Below are positions 56,493 through 64,000 of a stretch of DNA of 64,000 bases, piece after piece (the stretch's first letter is position 1; every line of letters begins with the position of its first letter). The translations under genes and the position numbers were made by a program. The notes beneath the pieces were generated by a model. The model was given only the letters and a program-made list of their open reading frames with translations. It did no database searches and had not been told where the DNA came from. Source of the stretch: an uncultured Bacteroidota bacterium. GTDB lineage: Bacteria > Bacteroidota > Bacteroidia > Chitinophagales > Chitinophagaceae. The stretch is from the NCBI GenBank assembly GCA_903887415.1, contig CAISPO010000037.1:124001-188000 (forward strand), written 5' to 3'.

Positions 56493-58697
56493 ATGCAGAC
56501 GAGGCCCTCTTTATTAATTATAAGTTTAATTATTATCTTTTTTATTTTTTGCCAGTTCCCCACAGTTGCAAAAGAAGGCATGTGGATACCGGCCACGCTT
56601 AAGGATCGCGAAAAAGAAATGAAGTCCATGGGATTGGAAATACCCATAGACCAGCTATACAATGCAAGTGGTACTGGGCTCAATAATGCCATTGTGCTTT
56701 TTGGGAGGGGGTGTACCGGCGAGATCATCTCTCCGAAAGGACTGATCCTCACTAATCACCATTGCGGTTATGGTAGCGTACAGGGCCTGAGCAGCGCCCA
56801 GCAGGATTATTTTGCAAATGGTTTCTGGGCAAAAAACATGGAGGAAGAGTTGCCATGCAAAGGGCTCACCGTCACTTTCATCCGGCGTATGGAGAACGTG
56901 ACAGGGCAGGTGCTGGAAGGACTGAAGGATACACTAAGAGATTCGTTTCGCGACACCGTTATTGCGCTCCGCATTGCATCGATTGAAAAGGAGTTTCACT
57001 CTAAAACCGGGTTGGATGTCTCCATTAAGCCGTATTTCGATGGGAATCAGTACTGGGCTGCATTTACGGAAACCTACCGGGACATAAGGCTGGTCGGCTT
57101 CCCACCAAATAGCATAGGTGCTTTCGGTGGTGATGTGGAAAACTGGATATGGCCCAGGCATACCGGCGATTTCAGCATGTTCCGGGTTTACGCCGGCGGG
57201 GACAACCGGCCTGCAGACTATGCGGGCTCAAACAAGCCATATCACGCAGAAGAGTTTTTTAATATTAATATCTCGGGTTACAAAGAAGGCGACTTTACGA
57301 TGGTCTATGGATTTCCTGGTACAACGAAGGAGTACATTTCGTCTTATGAGCTAAGCCAGGTGTATAATATTACCGACCCTATAAGCATAGAAGCCCGCAC
57401 CCGCAGGCTGGACATATGGACCAAGCATATGGGCTGGACCCGCAGCGACTTTCTGAAATATACATCAAAGCGGGCGGGGGTAGCCAATGGCTGGAAAAAA
57501 TGGCAAGGTGAACTGCTGGGCTTGAAGGCAAATAATGTGGTGGGAAAGAAACTCAATGACGAAAAGACGTTCCAGGCATGGGCAGATACGAGCAGGGCTG
57601 TACCATACGCGGCGACTATACTTCCGCAAATGCGCACAGCAGCAGAAATAGCCAGCCCATTGCTCACACAAGAGCAGTATATAAGGGAAGCAGTGCTGGG
57701 GATAGAACTGATACAGCAGGGTGCGGCTTTTGAAAATGTCGCCGCATGTTTCCGGTTGGGGCTGTCGCAAGCAGCCCTGCGCGATACGCTCACTAAGCTG
57801 GTAACAGGGATGGAAGGATTTTACAAGAACTACGATCCCAATACCGACAAAGACGTATTCATTTCCCTGATAGTACTGTACTTCAACAAATGCGCAGCCT
57901 GGATACCAGAGGAGTTCAAGGAGCAGTACCGCGCCCACAACCAGGATGTAAATGTATGGGCGGCAGATGTGTATAAAACTTCTATGCTTACCTCCATTGC
58001 CCAGCTAAAAGACTTTGCCGCAAATGCGGGCGTAGCAGACAGTGCAAGGCTTTTGTCCGACCCCGCGTGGAAACTGTATGATGCTATTGCAGCCCTGCGC
58101 AAACAGAAGATAACACCGGTGCTAAAAGACTACTACAGCCGTATGCATTACCTGGACCGGCTATATACCAACGCACAAATGCAGCAATTAAAAAACAAAA
58201 CGTTCTACGCGGATGCCAACCTTACCCTGCGGCTCGCCTACGGCCAGGTAAAAGGCCTGGATCCCGAAGGCCCGGCACCTTATTCATTTCAGACCAACCT
58301 GAAAGAAGTGGTTGCGCTGGATGATACGGCATCAGATATTTTCAGGGTGCCGCATAAACTGAAAGAACTTTATGAAGCAAAAGATTATGGACAATGGGGG
58401 GTGAATGGTATAATGCCTGTCGCATTTGTAGCGTCCAACCACACTTCTGGCGGTAACTCTGGCAGCCCGGTGCTCAATGCCAGGGGTGAGCTCATAGGTA
58501 CCAATTTCGACCGGGCATATGAAGGCACTATGAGTGACTATTATTTTGACCCGACACGCTGCCGCAACATTTCAGTTGACATCCGCTACACCTTGTTTAT
58601 CATTGACAAATTCGGCGGGGCAGGATGGCTCATTGATGAAATGAATATTCTGAAGTCCAAGAACAAGCCTGCAGCAAAGACAAAAGCGAAAAAGTAG
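56493..58697 (+). CDS. S46 dipeptidyl-peptidase, DPP11-like (Asp/Glu-specific type)
   Basis: 734 residues with a signal peptide or anchor near 8-25, hence periplasmic. The catalytic His is H90 in LILTNHHCGYGSVQ, the Asp region is NWIWPRHTGDFSMFRVY, and the nucleophile is S656 in SGGNSGSPVLNARGELIG. The residue 18 positions after that Ser is R674 in TNFDRAYEGTMSD. In Porphyromonas enzymes this site is Arg in DPP11 (acidic P1) and Gly in DPP7 (hydrophobic P1), so an Asp/Glu specificity is indicated. It releases dipeptides from the N-terminus for amino-acid uptake. A small secreted-protein gene follows by 18 bases. Confidence 0.88.
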   Translation: MQTRPSLLIISLIIIFFIFCQFPTVAKEGMWIPATLKDREKEMKSMGLEIPIDQLYNASGTGLNNAIVLFGRGCTGEIISPKGLILTNHHCGYGSVQGLSSAQQDYFANGFWAKNMEEELPCKGLTVTFIRRMENVTGQVLEGLKDTLRDSFRDTVIALRIASIEKEFHSKTGLDVSIKPYFDGNQYWAAFTETYRDIRLVGFPPNSIGAFGGDVENWIWPRHTGDFSMFRVYAGGDNRPADYAGSNKPYHAEEFFNINISGYKEGDFTMVYGFPGTTKEYISSYELSQVYNITDPISIEARTRRLDIWTKHMGWTRSDFLKYTSKRAGVANGWKKWQGELLGLKANNVVGKKLNDEKTFQAWADTSRAVPYAATILPQMRTAAEIASPLLTQEQYIREAVLGIELIQQGAAFENVAACFRLGLSQAALRDTLTKLVTGMEGFYKNYDPNTDKDVFISLIVLYFNKCAAWIPEEFKEQYRAHNQDVNVWAADVYKTSMLTSIAQLKDFAANAGVADSARLLSDPAWKLYDAIAALRKQKITPVLKDYYSRMHYLDRLYTNAQMQQLKNKTFYADANLTLRLAYGQVKGLDPEGPAPYSFQTNLKEVVALDDTASDIFRVPHKLKELYEAKDYGQWGVNGIMPVAFVASNHTSGGNSGSPVLNARGELIGTNFDRAYEGTMSDYYFDPTRCRNISVDIRYTLFIIDKFGGAGWLIDEMNILKSKNKPAAKTKAKK

Positions 58698-58715
58698 CCC
58701 CGTTAATTTTTTTTT

Positions 58716-59225
58716 ATGAAAATGAGCACCTTCTTATTACTTGCTTTCTGTTTTGCTATCGCAATCCCCGTGACTGCAAAAAAGAAATCAAAGAAAAGAT
58801 CAAAAGCAAACCTCGCATTGGTAGAAGCGTACTCCCAGCGCATAGTGCCCGGCATTCCCGGCTCACAACCACAGACCGTAATACATATTATTGCCGTTTG
58901 GGAAGGCGCCGACTATCCCGAAACCATGTTCTGGCGCGGTGATGGTGCCTGGCTTGGGTGCAATATTGGAGAAGCGCATAAGATCGTAAACCGGCAGTAC
59001 ATACGCGCAGACTACCGCGAATATCAAACCACAAAAATTTCACCCGACAAAATTCAAAAAGGCGATACACTGCAAATAGACCCATTGCCCGGCGGCAAAC
59101 TTCCTTTACCTGCTGATATGCCAAACGCTGCACAAAACACGCTGGTGTTCAAAATCGGCGGCAGCAAATGGCTTTCACTGCACATAGACACGATCGTGAA
59201 AAAGCATGACATTGTAAAGCCTTAA
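58716..59225 (+). CDS. Hypothetical secreted protein
   Basis: 169 residues. A signal peptide (MKMSTFLLLAFCFAIAIPVTA) is followed by a Lys-rich linker (KKKSKKRSK) and a compact domain (IVPGIPGSQPQTVIHIIAVWEGADYPETMFWRGDGAWLGCNIGEAHKI). No family recognised; the WRGDG and 'KGDTLQIDPLPGG' strands suggest a small beta domain. It directly follows the dipeptidyl-peptidase gene, so it may share its transcript. Confidence 0.65.
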   Translation: MKMSTFLLLAFCFAIAIPVTAKKKSKKRSKANLALVEAYSQRIVPGIPGSQPQTVIHIIAVWEGADYPETMFWRGDGAWLGCNIGEAHKIVNRQYIRADYREYQTTKISPDKIQKGDTLQIDPLPGGKLPLPADMPNAAQNTLVFKIGGSKWLSLHIDTIVKKHDIVKP

Positions 59226-59336
59226 TTTAGGAATTGGGAATTTGTTTTTTGGGAATTTGGGTTGGAATTTGGTTTTTTCTTTTGGAATTTCTTTTTAAAA
59301 TTTTGAGCCTTGGATTTGGAATTTCCTCCTTGGAAT
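59226..59336. repeat. Low-complexity gggaatttg tandem-like repeat region
   Basis: The stretch consists of diverged copies of GGAATTTG and GGATTTGG separated by T-runs. The same words flank the palindrome inside cinA and open aroK. It lies between the convergent secreted-protein and recN genes. Confidence 0.5.
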
Positions 59337-60992
59337 TTAGCTAACCAGTTCCTTAGCATTGCTGATCGCCGCCTCGCTGGGCTGCTCACCGCCTATCATA
59401 CGGGCTATCGCCAGCACACGTTCATCGTTCTTCAGCACCTTCACCTTAGTAGTTAGCCTGTCTCCTTTATCCGCTTCTTTATAGACATAAAAATGCCGTG
59501 TCCCCCTTGCCGCAACCTGTGGCTGGTGTGTGATGCAGATGACCTGGTGATATTGCGAAAGATCTCGCAAAAGACTTCCTACCTGCCTTGCTGCCTCGCC
59601 GGATATACCTGTATCCACCTCATCAAAAATAAGCGTGGGCATATGCAGCGCCTCTGCAGTAAGCGATTTGATACACAACATAATTCGGCTCATTTCTCCT
59701 CCGGATGCAGCTTTTTGCAATGGCTGGAACTGCCCGCTCTTATTGGCATCCAGCATAAATTGCACCTCATCAGTACCATGCAAAGAAGGAGGTGTTTTCT
59801 CCAGTCGTATATCGAAGCGCGCGTTCGGCATGCCCACTAATATCAGCAGCTCATTTATTTTCTTTACAAATTTTGGCACAGCTTTTTTTCGCATGGCTGA
59901 CAGTTCCTCTGCTTCTGCAACCAATTCTTTATAAAGCGCTCCCTCTTCTTTCGCCAGCCTTTCTATGGCATCATTTACGTCCAGCGTGGCCTTCAGTTCG
60001 TCTTCCAGCCTTCGCTGCAGTTCCAGCAATTCTGCAGTGGTATTGGCCCCGTGTTTTTTTAACAGCTTGTAACCAATGTCTATCCGCTCCTGTAGCTGGG
60101 CCATTACCGCAGGGTCCAGCAACACTTTGCCCTCTTCAATTTCCAGTTCGCCGGCTATGTCCTTCAGCTCTACCCATACAGAATTTACACGCTCCTGCAG
60201 GGCCTTTAGCTCCGGCATTACATCGGTAATGCCCTGCAATTGCTGGCTGATGCGCTTTAATTCATTTACCATCGGCTGCTCTCCTTCATCGAGCGCCGCT
60301 CTGCCCGCCTGCAGCACACTGATGATCCGCTCCGAATGGCTCATCTGTTTCAGTTGCTGGTCTGCCAGTTCTATTTCGTCTGCTTTGAACGCTGCCTGCA
60401 GCAACTCATCCAGCAGGTATTGCTTGTAGTCACTTTCCTTCTTCCACTGTGCTTGTCGCTCGCGGTTGTCGGCCAGCTTCTGTTTTATGCTTTTGTGTTT
60501 GTAATACAGTTTTCGGTAGGTATCTGCCATTGCAGTTGTGCTGCCCACAGCATCCAGCGCTTCCATCTGGAAATGGTCATCTTCCAGCGCCAGGTGCCCA
60601 AACTGCTGGTGAAGGTCCACAAGCAGGGATGTAAGCTTATTCAGTACAGTAAGTGTTACAGGCGTATCATTAATAAACGCCCTCGATTTGCCAGCGGGGC
60701 TTATTTCCCGGCGTATGATGCATTGATCGTCCTGGTCCAGTTCTGCCTCGATGAGCCCATTTTGAAACAATTTGTTACTGCTCACATCAAAATAGCCCTC
60801 TACCACAGATTTCTCATTGGTATTGATCAGTACAGAAGTGTCCGCCCGGTCACCGAGTATCAGCGACAGCGCTCCCAGGATAATACTTTTACCCGCACCT
60901 GTTTCCCCGGTTACGGTATTAAGATGCCCATCCGGCTCGATTGTTAGATGGTCGATAATGGCGTAATTCTTTATAACTAGCTTTTGCAGCAT
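59337..60992 (-). CDS. recN: DNA repair protein RecN (SMC-like ATPase)
   Basis: 551 residues. It starts MLQKLVIKNYAIIDHLTIEPDGHLNTVTGETGAGKSIILGAL with the Walker A loop, then a long coiled coil (about 150-350), and ends with the ABC signature AASGGEMSRIML and Walker B TLIFDEVDTGISGEAARQVGSLL, QVICITHQPQVAARG. It is an SMC-family ATPase that tethers broken DNA ends for recombination repair. It is close to the usual about 550 residues. No SOS box can be judged in this phylum. Confidence 0.96.
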   Translation of the reverse strand: MLQKLVIKNYAIIDHLTIEPDGHLNTVTGETGAGKSIILGALSLILGDRADTSVLINTNEKSVVEGYFDVSSNKLFQNGLIEAELDQDDQCIIRREISPAGKSRAFINDTPVTLTVLNKLTSLLVDLHQQFGHLALEDDHFQMEALDAVGSTTAMADTYRKLYYKHKSIKQKLADNRERQAQWKKESDYKQYLLDELLQAAFKADEIELADQQLKQMSHSERIISVLQAGRAALDEGEQPMVNELKRISQQLQGITDVMPELKALQERVNSVWVELKDIAGELEIEEGKVLLDPAVMAQLQERIDIGYKLLKKHGANTTAELLELQRRLEDELKATLDVNDAIERLAKEEGALYKELVAEAEELSAMRKKAVPKFVKKINELLILVGMPNARFDIRLEKTPPSLHGTDEVQFMLDANKSGQFQPLQKAASGGEMSRIMLCIKSLTAEALHMPTLIFDEVDTGISGEAARQVGSLLRDLSQYHQVICITHQPQVAARGTRHFYVYKEADKGDRLTTKVKVLKNDERVLAIARMIGGEQPSEAAISNAKELVS

Positions 60993-61079
60993 TCAATCAA
61001 TGTTCTTGTGCAAATTTAAAGGTAACGCAACTCAATTTGCAATAAAAAATACTTGCTCATATTAATTCACTGCTTTTTC

Positions 61080-61087
61080 TATTTTTG
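61080..61087 (+). promoter_or_regulatory. Bacteroidota -7 promoter element for the LUD gene
   Basis: TATTTTTG fits TAnnTTTG and lies just before the TTG at 61095. Transcription would begin near the start codon, so the message would be almost leaderless. Confidence 0.5.
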
Positions 61088-61094
61088 CACTCAA

Positions 61095-61757
61095 TTGCAA
61101 ACATTCAAGACATCAAAGGCCAGGGAGAATATACTCAGCAAGATCCGTAAGGGACTGGGCGGAGAGCCGCTGCCCATGCCCTTCCCTGATGCAGAAAAGG
61201 AAACAGGCGCCATTTATGCTGACAGTGGTTTTGCGCCGGAAGAAATGTTTGCAGAAGCCTTTATTAAGCTGGGCGGTAAATTCATCTTCTGCGAAAATGA
61301 GCAGGAACTGCTTGACAACATAAACGTGCTCTATGAAAACCGCGGATGGAAACAACTTTTATGCTCGGATGAACGCCTGCTCAAAAAATTTCACAACCAC
61401 AAAATAGATATTGTCACCGCCGCTGACCCCAAAGCTGAAGCAGCAGACGCCTGCATCACCGGCTGTGAAGCCCTGGTAGCCCGCACAGGCTCGATACTCC
61501 TGAGCAGCAGGCAGAACATGGGCCGTGTAGCGCCTGTGTACTACCCGGTGCATATAGTATTTGCCTACGCCAACCAGGTAATGCGCGACATAGAAGACGG
61601 CCTCGCCGCCCTAAAGAAAAAATACGGCAACGACCTTCCCTCTATGATCAATCTAACCACCGGCCCCAGCCGTACCGCCGATATTGAAAAGACGCTTGTA
61701 GTAGGCGTCCACGGCCCCGGAGAGGTATTTTGTTTTTTGATCAATGCGGAAATTTAA
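61095..61757 (+). CDS. LUD-domain (LutC/YkgG-type) protein
   Basis: 220 residues from a TTG at 61095 (MQTFKTSKARENILSKIRKGL, with Met from the TTG). No ATG is available near the conserved start; the frame continues to another TTG at 61053, but a TAnnTTTG box at 61080-61087 argues against it. The LUD text is DACITGCEALVARTGSILLSS, VYYPVHIVFAYANQVMRDIEDGL, and NLTTGPSRTADIEKTLVVGVHGPGEVFCFLI. In the LutABC system this subunit takes part in L-lactate oxidation, but lutA and lutB are not here. Its end overlaps the next gene by 14 bases. Confidence 0.8.
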   Translation: MQTFKTSKARENILSKIRKGLGGEPLPMPFPDAEKETGAIYADSGFAPEEMFAEAFIKLGGKFIFCENEQELLDNINVLYENRGWKQLLCSDERLLKKFHNHKIDIVTAADPKAEAADACITGCEALVARTGSILLSSRQNMGRVAPVYYPVHIVFAYANQVMRDIEDGLAALKKKYGNDLPSMINLTTGPSRTADIEKTLVVGVHGPGEVFCFLINAEI

Positions 61758-62289
61758 TTATTTTGAAATGGTAAGATCAAAATTTTGGTCATTCGGATTT
61801 TGGTTAATGATGCTGTTTTTGTTGTTTTTCCTTGTATTGTTTCTTTCCAGTTGTACGCAATATTATTTAGGTAAATCTATACTGATAAAGATGAGCACTA
61901 AGAGCGGCTTGGTGGGTATCGTATTGTCTTTGTTTGGGTTAATACTCTTCGGTTCCGTTCTCGTCAGCAGTGCGAAAATTGTTATTATTGACACCATTGG
62001 CGGATCAATTTCTTTTAAGAACATGCTTTTTCGTAACGAAATTGTATTTGCATTTGATGAATTAGACGGTTATGTAGAAACTATTCAAAGAGATGGTAAC
62101 TCCAATGAGTACAGTGTAATTTATCTTGTAAAAGAGGCTAAATATGTAGCAAAGGTCAGTGACTTTTTTTGTTCTAATTATAATGAGCTAAAACAGGGTT
62201 TGGGAGGATTGAAATATTTGGGCATAAAAAAATTCAACATAATAGATAGTTTCAAAGTCTTGTGTGGCCTGTCGGTTTATCATAAATAA
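61744..62289 (+). CDS. Hypothetical membrane protein
   Basis: 181 residues. Two hydrophobic segments lie at about 15-38 (SFGFWLMMLFLLFFLVLFLSS) and 55-80 (GLVGIVLSLFGLILFGSVLVSS), the second followed by a cytoplasmic domain with DTIGGSISFKNMLFRNEIVFAFDELDGYVE. It resembles PH-like or DUF304-type membrane proteins in layout only. It overlaps the LUD gene end. Composition is more AT-rich than its neighbours. Function unknown. Confidence 0.6.
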   Translation: MRKFNYFEMVRSKFWSFGFWLMMLFLLFFLVLFLSSCTQYYLGKSILIKMSTKSGLVGIVLSLFGLILFGSVLVSSAKIVIIDTIGGSISFKNMLFRNEIVFAFDELDGYVETIQRDGNSNEYSVIYLVKEAKYVAKVSDFFCSNYNELKQGLGGLKYLGIKKFNIIDSFKVLCGLSVYHK

Positions 62290-62292
62290 GGG

Positions 62293-62667
62293 CTACATCG
62301 CCAACCCACCAGCGACATTTGGCCGTTCCGGATGAACGCTTAGCTTCTGTAATTTCGGATGCACGATCAGGTCCATATCCTCCACAGGTATAGCACCTAG
62401 CAGCACAGTATCACCCATTACCATTGCACCCACATAAGATTGCCTGTCTTCAAACTCAACTTTTAGAGGCCCCACGTAGGGCACTTCAACAATGTGGCCA
62501 TTCGCTAGTTTTACATCACGTTTCTGCAGCTCTTCCAGTTTTAGCTGCATTGCGATTTCCTGTGTAATGCACAAGTAGGTAGCTCCGGCATCGGCAATAC
62601 AATTAGTTTCTACAGGCTTCAACTCTGTATTCCTTGCGTTTGATAGTCTGATTTTGGCAGCTACTAT
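62293..62667 (-). pseudogene. Clan AA retropepsin-like aspartic protease with lost start and altered active site
   Basis: The homologous text runs from the ATA codon at 62667-62665 to 62293: IVAAKIRLSNARNTELKPVE, IADAGATYLCITQEIAMQLKLEEL, VPYVGPLKVEF, MVMGDTVLLGAIPVEDMDLIVHP. Related proteins start 'MV.A.I.LSNP...EL.P' and have DTGA in the active site. Here the position of the expected ATG reads ATA (an ACG is two codons earlier), no standard start occurs until a TTG at 62622, and the DTGA motif is DAGA. Both point to an inactive or decaying gene. A 109-residue product from the TTG would lack the first strand. Confidence 0.6.
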
Positions 62668-62701
62668 TCCCGTATTGTAAAGTTATGAAAAGTACAAGAA
62701 C

Positions 62702-62728
62702 AACAAGGGCTGCCCAAAGCAGCCCTTG
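62702..62728 (-). terminator. Strong hairpin terminator downstream of lpd
   Basis: ACAAGGGCTGC and GCAGCCCTTGT form a perfect 11-bp stem around CCAAA (TTTGG on the minus strand), followed on the minus strand by a T-rich TGTTCTTGT. It lies 36 bases after the lpd stop. Confidence 0.75.
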
Positions 62729-62763
62729 TACAAATAACAATCCTAATTCCCAACCACCAATTG

Positions 62764-64000
62764 CTATAAATGTATCGCTTCGCCCAGCGCAGCTTCCACC
62801 GCATCTTTAATGCCCTCGCTCATAGTCGGGTGGGGGTGTATGCTGTCCAGCACTTCCTGCCAGGTTGTTTCCAGTTTGCGGGCTACCACTGTTTCTGCAA
62901 TGGTCTCGGTTACATTGTAACCAATAGAGTGCGTGCCCAGCCACTCGCCATACTTGGCATCAAATATCACTTTCACAAAACCTTCGGTAGCGCCTGCGCC
63001 CACTGCCTTGCCCGATGCCGTAAATGGGAACTTGCCAACTTTTATTTCGTAGCCTGCATCCTTGGCTTGCTTTTCGGTAAGGCCTACGCTGGCTATTTCC
63101 GGCGAGCAGTAGGTACAGCCGGGTACATTGCCGTAATCCAGTGGCTCGGGCATGTGCTTGTACTTGCCTTCTTTATTGGCTATAGCTTCCACGCAAATGA
63201 TAGCTCCCTTAGATGCCACATGCGCCAGCGCCTGGCCGGGTGTAATATCGCCTATCGCGTATATTCCGTCCACATTGGTCTTAAAATATTTGTCTACCAG
63301 CACCTTGCCCTTGTCTGTCTTTATGTTCAGGGCTTCAAGGCCTATGTTCTCTATGTTTGCTGCAATGCCTACTGCGCTTAGCACCACGTCTGCTTCCAGC
63401 ACCACATCGCCAGTTGCTGTTTTTACCGTAGCTTTTACGCCTGCGCCCGCTGTATCCAGTTTCTCAACAGATGCATTGGTCATTACGGTAATGCCCTTCT
63501 TCTTGAAACTCTTTTCCAGTTCTTTGGAGATGTCCTCATCTTCAACAGGTACTATCCTTGGCAGGAACTCCACAATTGTCACCTTAGTGCCTATACTATT
63601 ATAGAAATATGCAAACTCCACACCTATCGCACCGCTGCCTACAACTATCATTGTTTTCGGCTGTGTTGGCAGGTTCATCGCCTCGCGGTAGCCTATTACC
63701 TTCTTGCCATCCTGTGGCAGGTTGGGTAGCTGGCGGCTGCGCGCGCCGGTAGCCAGTATCACATGGCGGGCCTGCTGTACAGTTACTTTACCATCTGTTC
63801 CGGTTACTTCCACTTCTTTTTTAGCGTTCAGCTTGCCCATGCCCATGATCACGTCTATCTTGTTCTTCTTCATCAGGAACTGTACGCCCTTGCTCATTTT
63901 GTCGGCTGCGCCACGGCTACGCTTGATCACCGCACCGAAATCAGCTTTGAAATCTGTAGCAACGATCCCATAATCGGCCGCATGAGTGAAGTTTTCAAAC
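62764..64000 (-). CDS. lpdA: Dihydrolipoyl dehydrogenase, C-terminal part (cut by window edge)
   Basis: About 412 codons are present; the frame is open to the right edge and reads ...DYGIVATDFKADFGAVIKRSRG before position 63930, so the start and the redox-active CxxxxC lie outside. Visible: ILATGARSRQLPNLP, the second dinucleotide fold TMIVVGSGAIGVEFAYFYNSIGTKVTIVE, GIYAIGDITPGQALAHVASKGAI, the interface PGCTYCSPEIASVGLTEKQAK, and the catalytic His-Glu motif HPHPTMSEGIKDAV. It is the E3 subunit of 2-oxo-acid dehydrogenase and glycine cleavage complexes. A terminator closes the gene. Confidence 0.95.
   Translation of the reverse strand, partial: FENFTHAADYGIVATDFKADFGAVIKRSRGAADKMSKGVQFLMKKNKIDVIMGMGKLNAKKEVEVTGTDGKVTVQQARHVILATGARSRQLPNLPQDGKKVIGYREAMNLPTQPKTMIVVGSGAIGVEFAYFYNSIGTKVTIVEFLPRIVPVEDEDISKELEKSFKKKGITVMTNASVEKLDTAGAGVKATVKTATGDVVLEADVVLSAVGIAANIENIGLEALNIKTDKGKVLVDKYFKTNVDGIYAIGDITPGQALAHVASKGAIICVEAIANKEGKYKHMPEPLDYGNVPGCTYCSPEIASVGLTEKQAKDAGYEIKVGKFPFTASGKAVGAGATEGFVKVIFDAKYGEWLGTHSIGYNVTETIAETVVARKLETTWQEVLDSIHPHPTMSEGIKDAVEAALGEAIHL

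Noticed and set aside
62770-63381. 203-codon open frame on the plus strand
   Set aside because: It lies antisense within lpd and has no protein-like features.

Overview
The window reads as chromosomal DNA of a Bacteroidota bacterium, most like the Chitinophagaceae/Sphingobacteriales side of the phylum. The evidence is three type IX secretion cargo proteins (two type A sorting tails and one gliding-motility type C-terminus), TPR-fused sensor kinases of the LytS/His_kinase type with a LytTR regulator, a GSCFA protein, a DUF4292 lipoprotein, an S46 dipeptidyl-peptidase, a GH3 protein, and many promoters with the phylum-specific -7 element TAnnTTTG. No rRNA, tRNA, CRISPR array, insertion sequence or phage gene is visible. 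Most of the window is ordinary housekeeping and envelope chromosome, densely packed, with short intergenic gaps that often hold diverged palindromic or low-complexity repeats.

Layout. 1-2 kb: the start of one TPR-type secreted or membrane sensor, cut by the window edge, then a TPR-class III adenylate cyclase split by a single-base frameshift, both on the minus strand. 2-10.7 kb: an HD phosphohydrolase, glyA, a possible 44-residue ORF, a TPR-histidine kinase/LytTR regulator operon, a secreted type IX cargo protein, a lipoprotein and a predicted outer-membrane protein. A matching pair of 20-bp-period direct repeats lies upstream of both the kinase operon and the cargo gene. 10.7-16.1 kb: trmH and an Sfp-type phosphopantetheinyl transferase, divergent from a 1313-residue Pls/PosA-type synthetase (adenylation, carrier, then three TM-pair plus hexapeptide modules). 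16.3-18.6 kb: a large AT-rich lipoprotein.

18.7-27 kb, all minus strand: a small antitoxin-like protein, a FabZ-like hotdog protein, kdnB and kdsB (the 8-amino-Kdo route of LPS), DUF423, aroK, cinA with an in-frame repeat-derived insertion, a thioesterase, an SDR and a GH3 protein. 27-36 kb, mostly plus: dut, a sugar nucleotidyltransferase, a TPR protein, a DUF4292 lipoprotein, maeB and DUF1275, with one GNAT-like gene on the minus strand. 36-50 kb: M16 peptidase, HI0933-type flavoprotein, dapB, an Ig-repeat type IX cargo, eno, ftsB/divIC, an FMN reductase, a metallophosphoesterase, GSCFA and pcm. 50-64 kb: a flavin reductase-like gene behind a long hairpin with a U-tract, an orphan histidine kinase, ahpD-like and peroxiredoxin genes, a gliding-type cargo protein, a DPP11-like peptidase, recN, a LUD-domain protein, a decayed-looking aspartic protease and lpd, which runs off the right edge.

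The most interesting system is the Pls-like synthetase with its own carrier-activating enzyme: a candidate single-module, membrane-embedded maker of a homopolymer or amide of a (probably basic) amino acid. Next are the covarying paired operators around the LytTR system, the repeat element domesticated inside CinA, and an orphan hairpin/terminator that may mark a leader RNA or small RNA.
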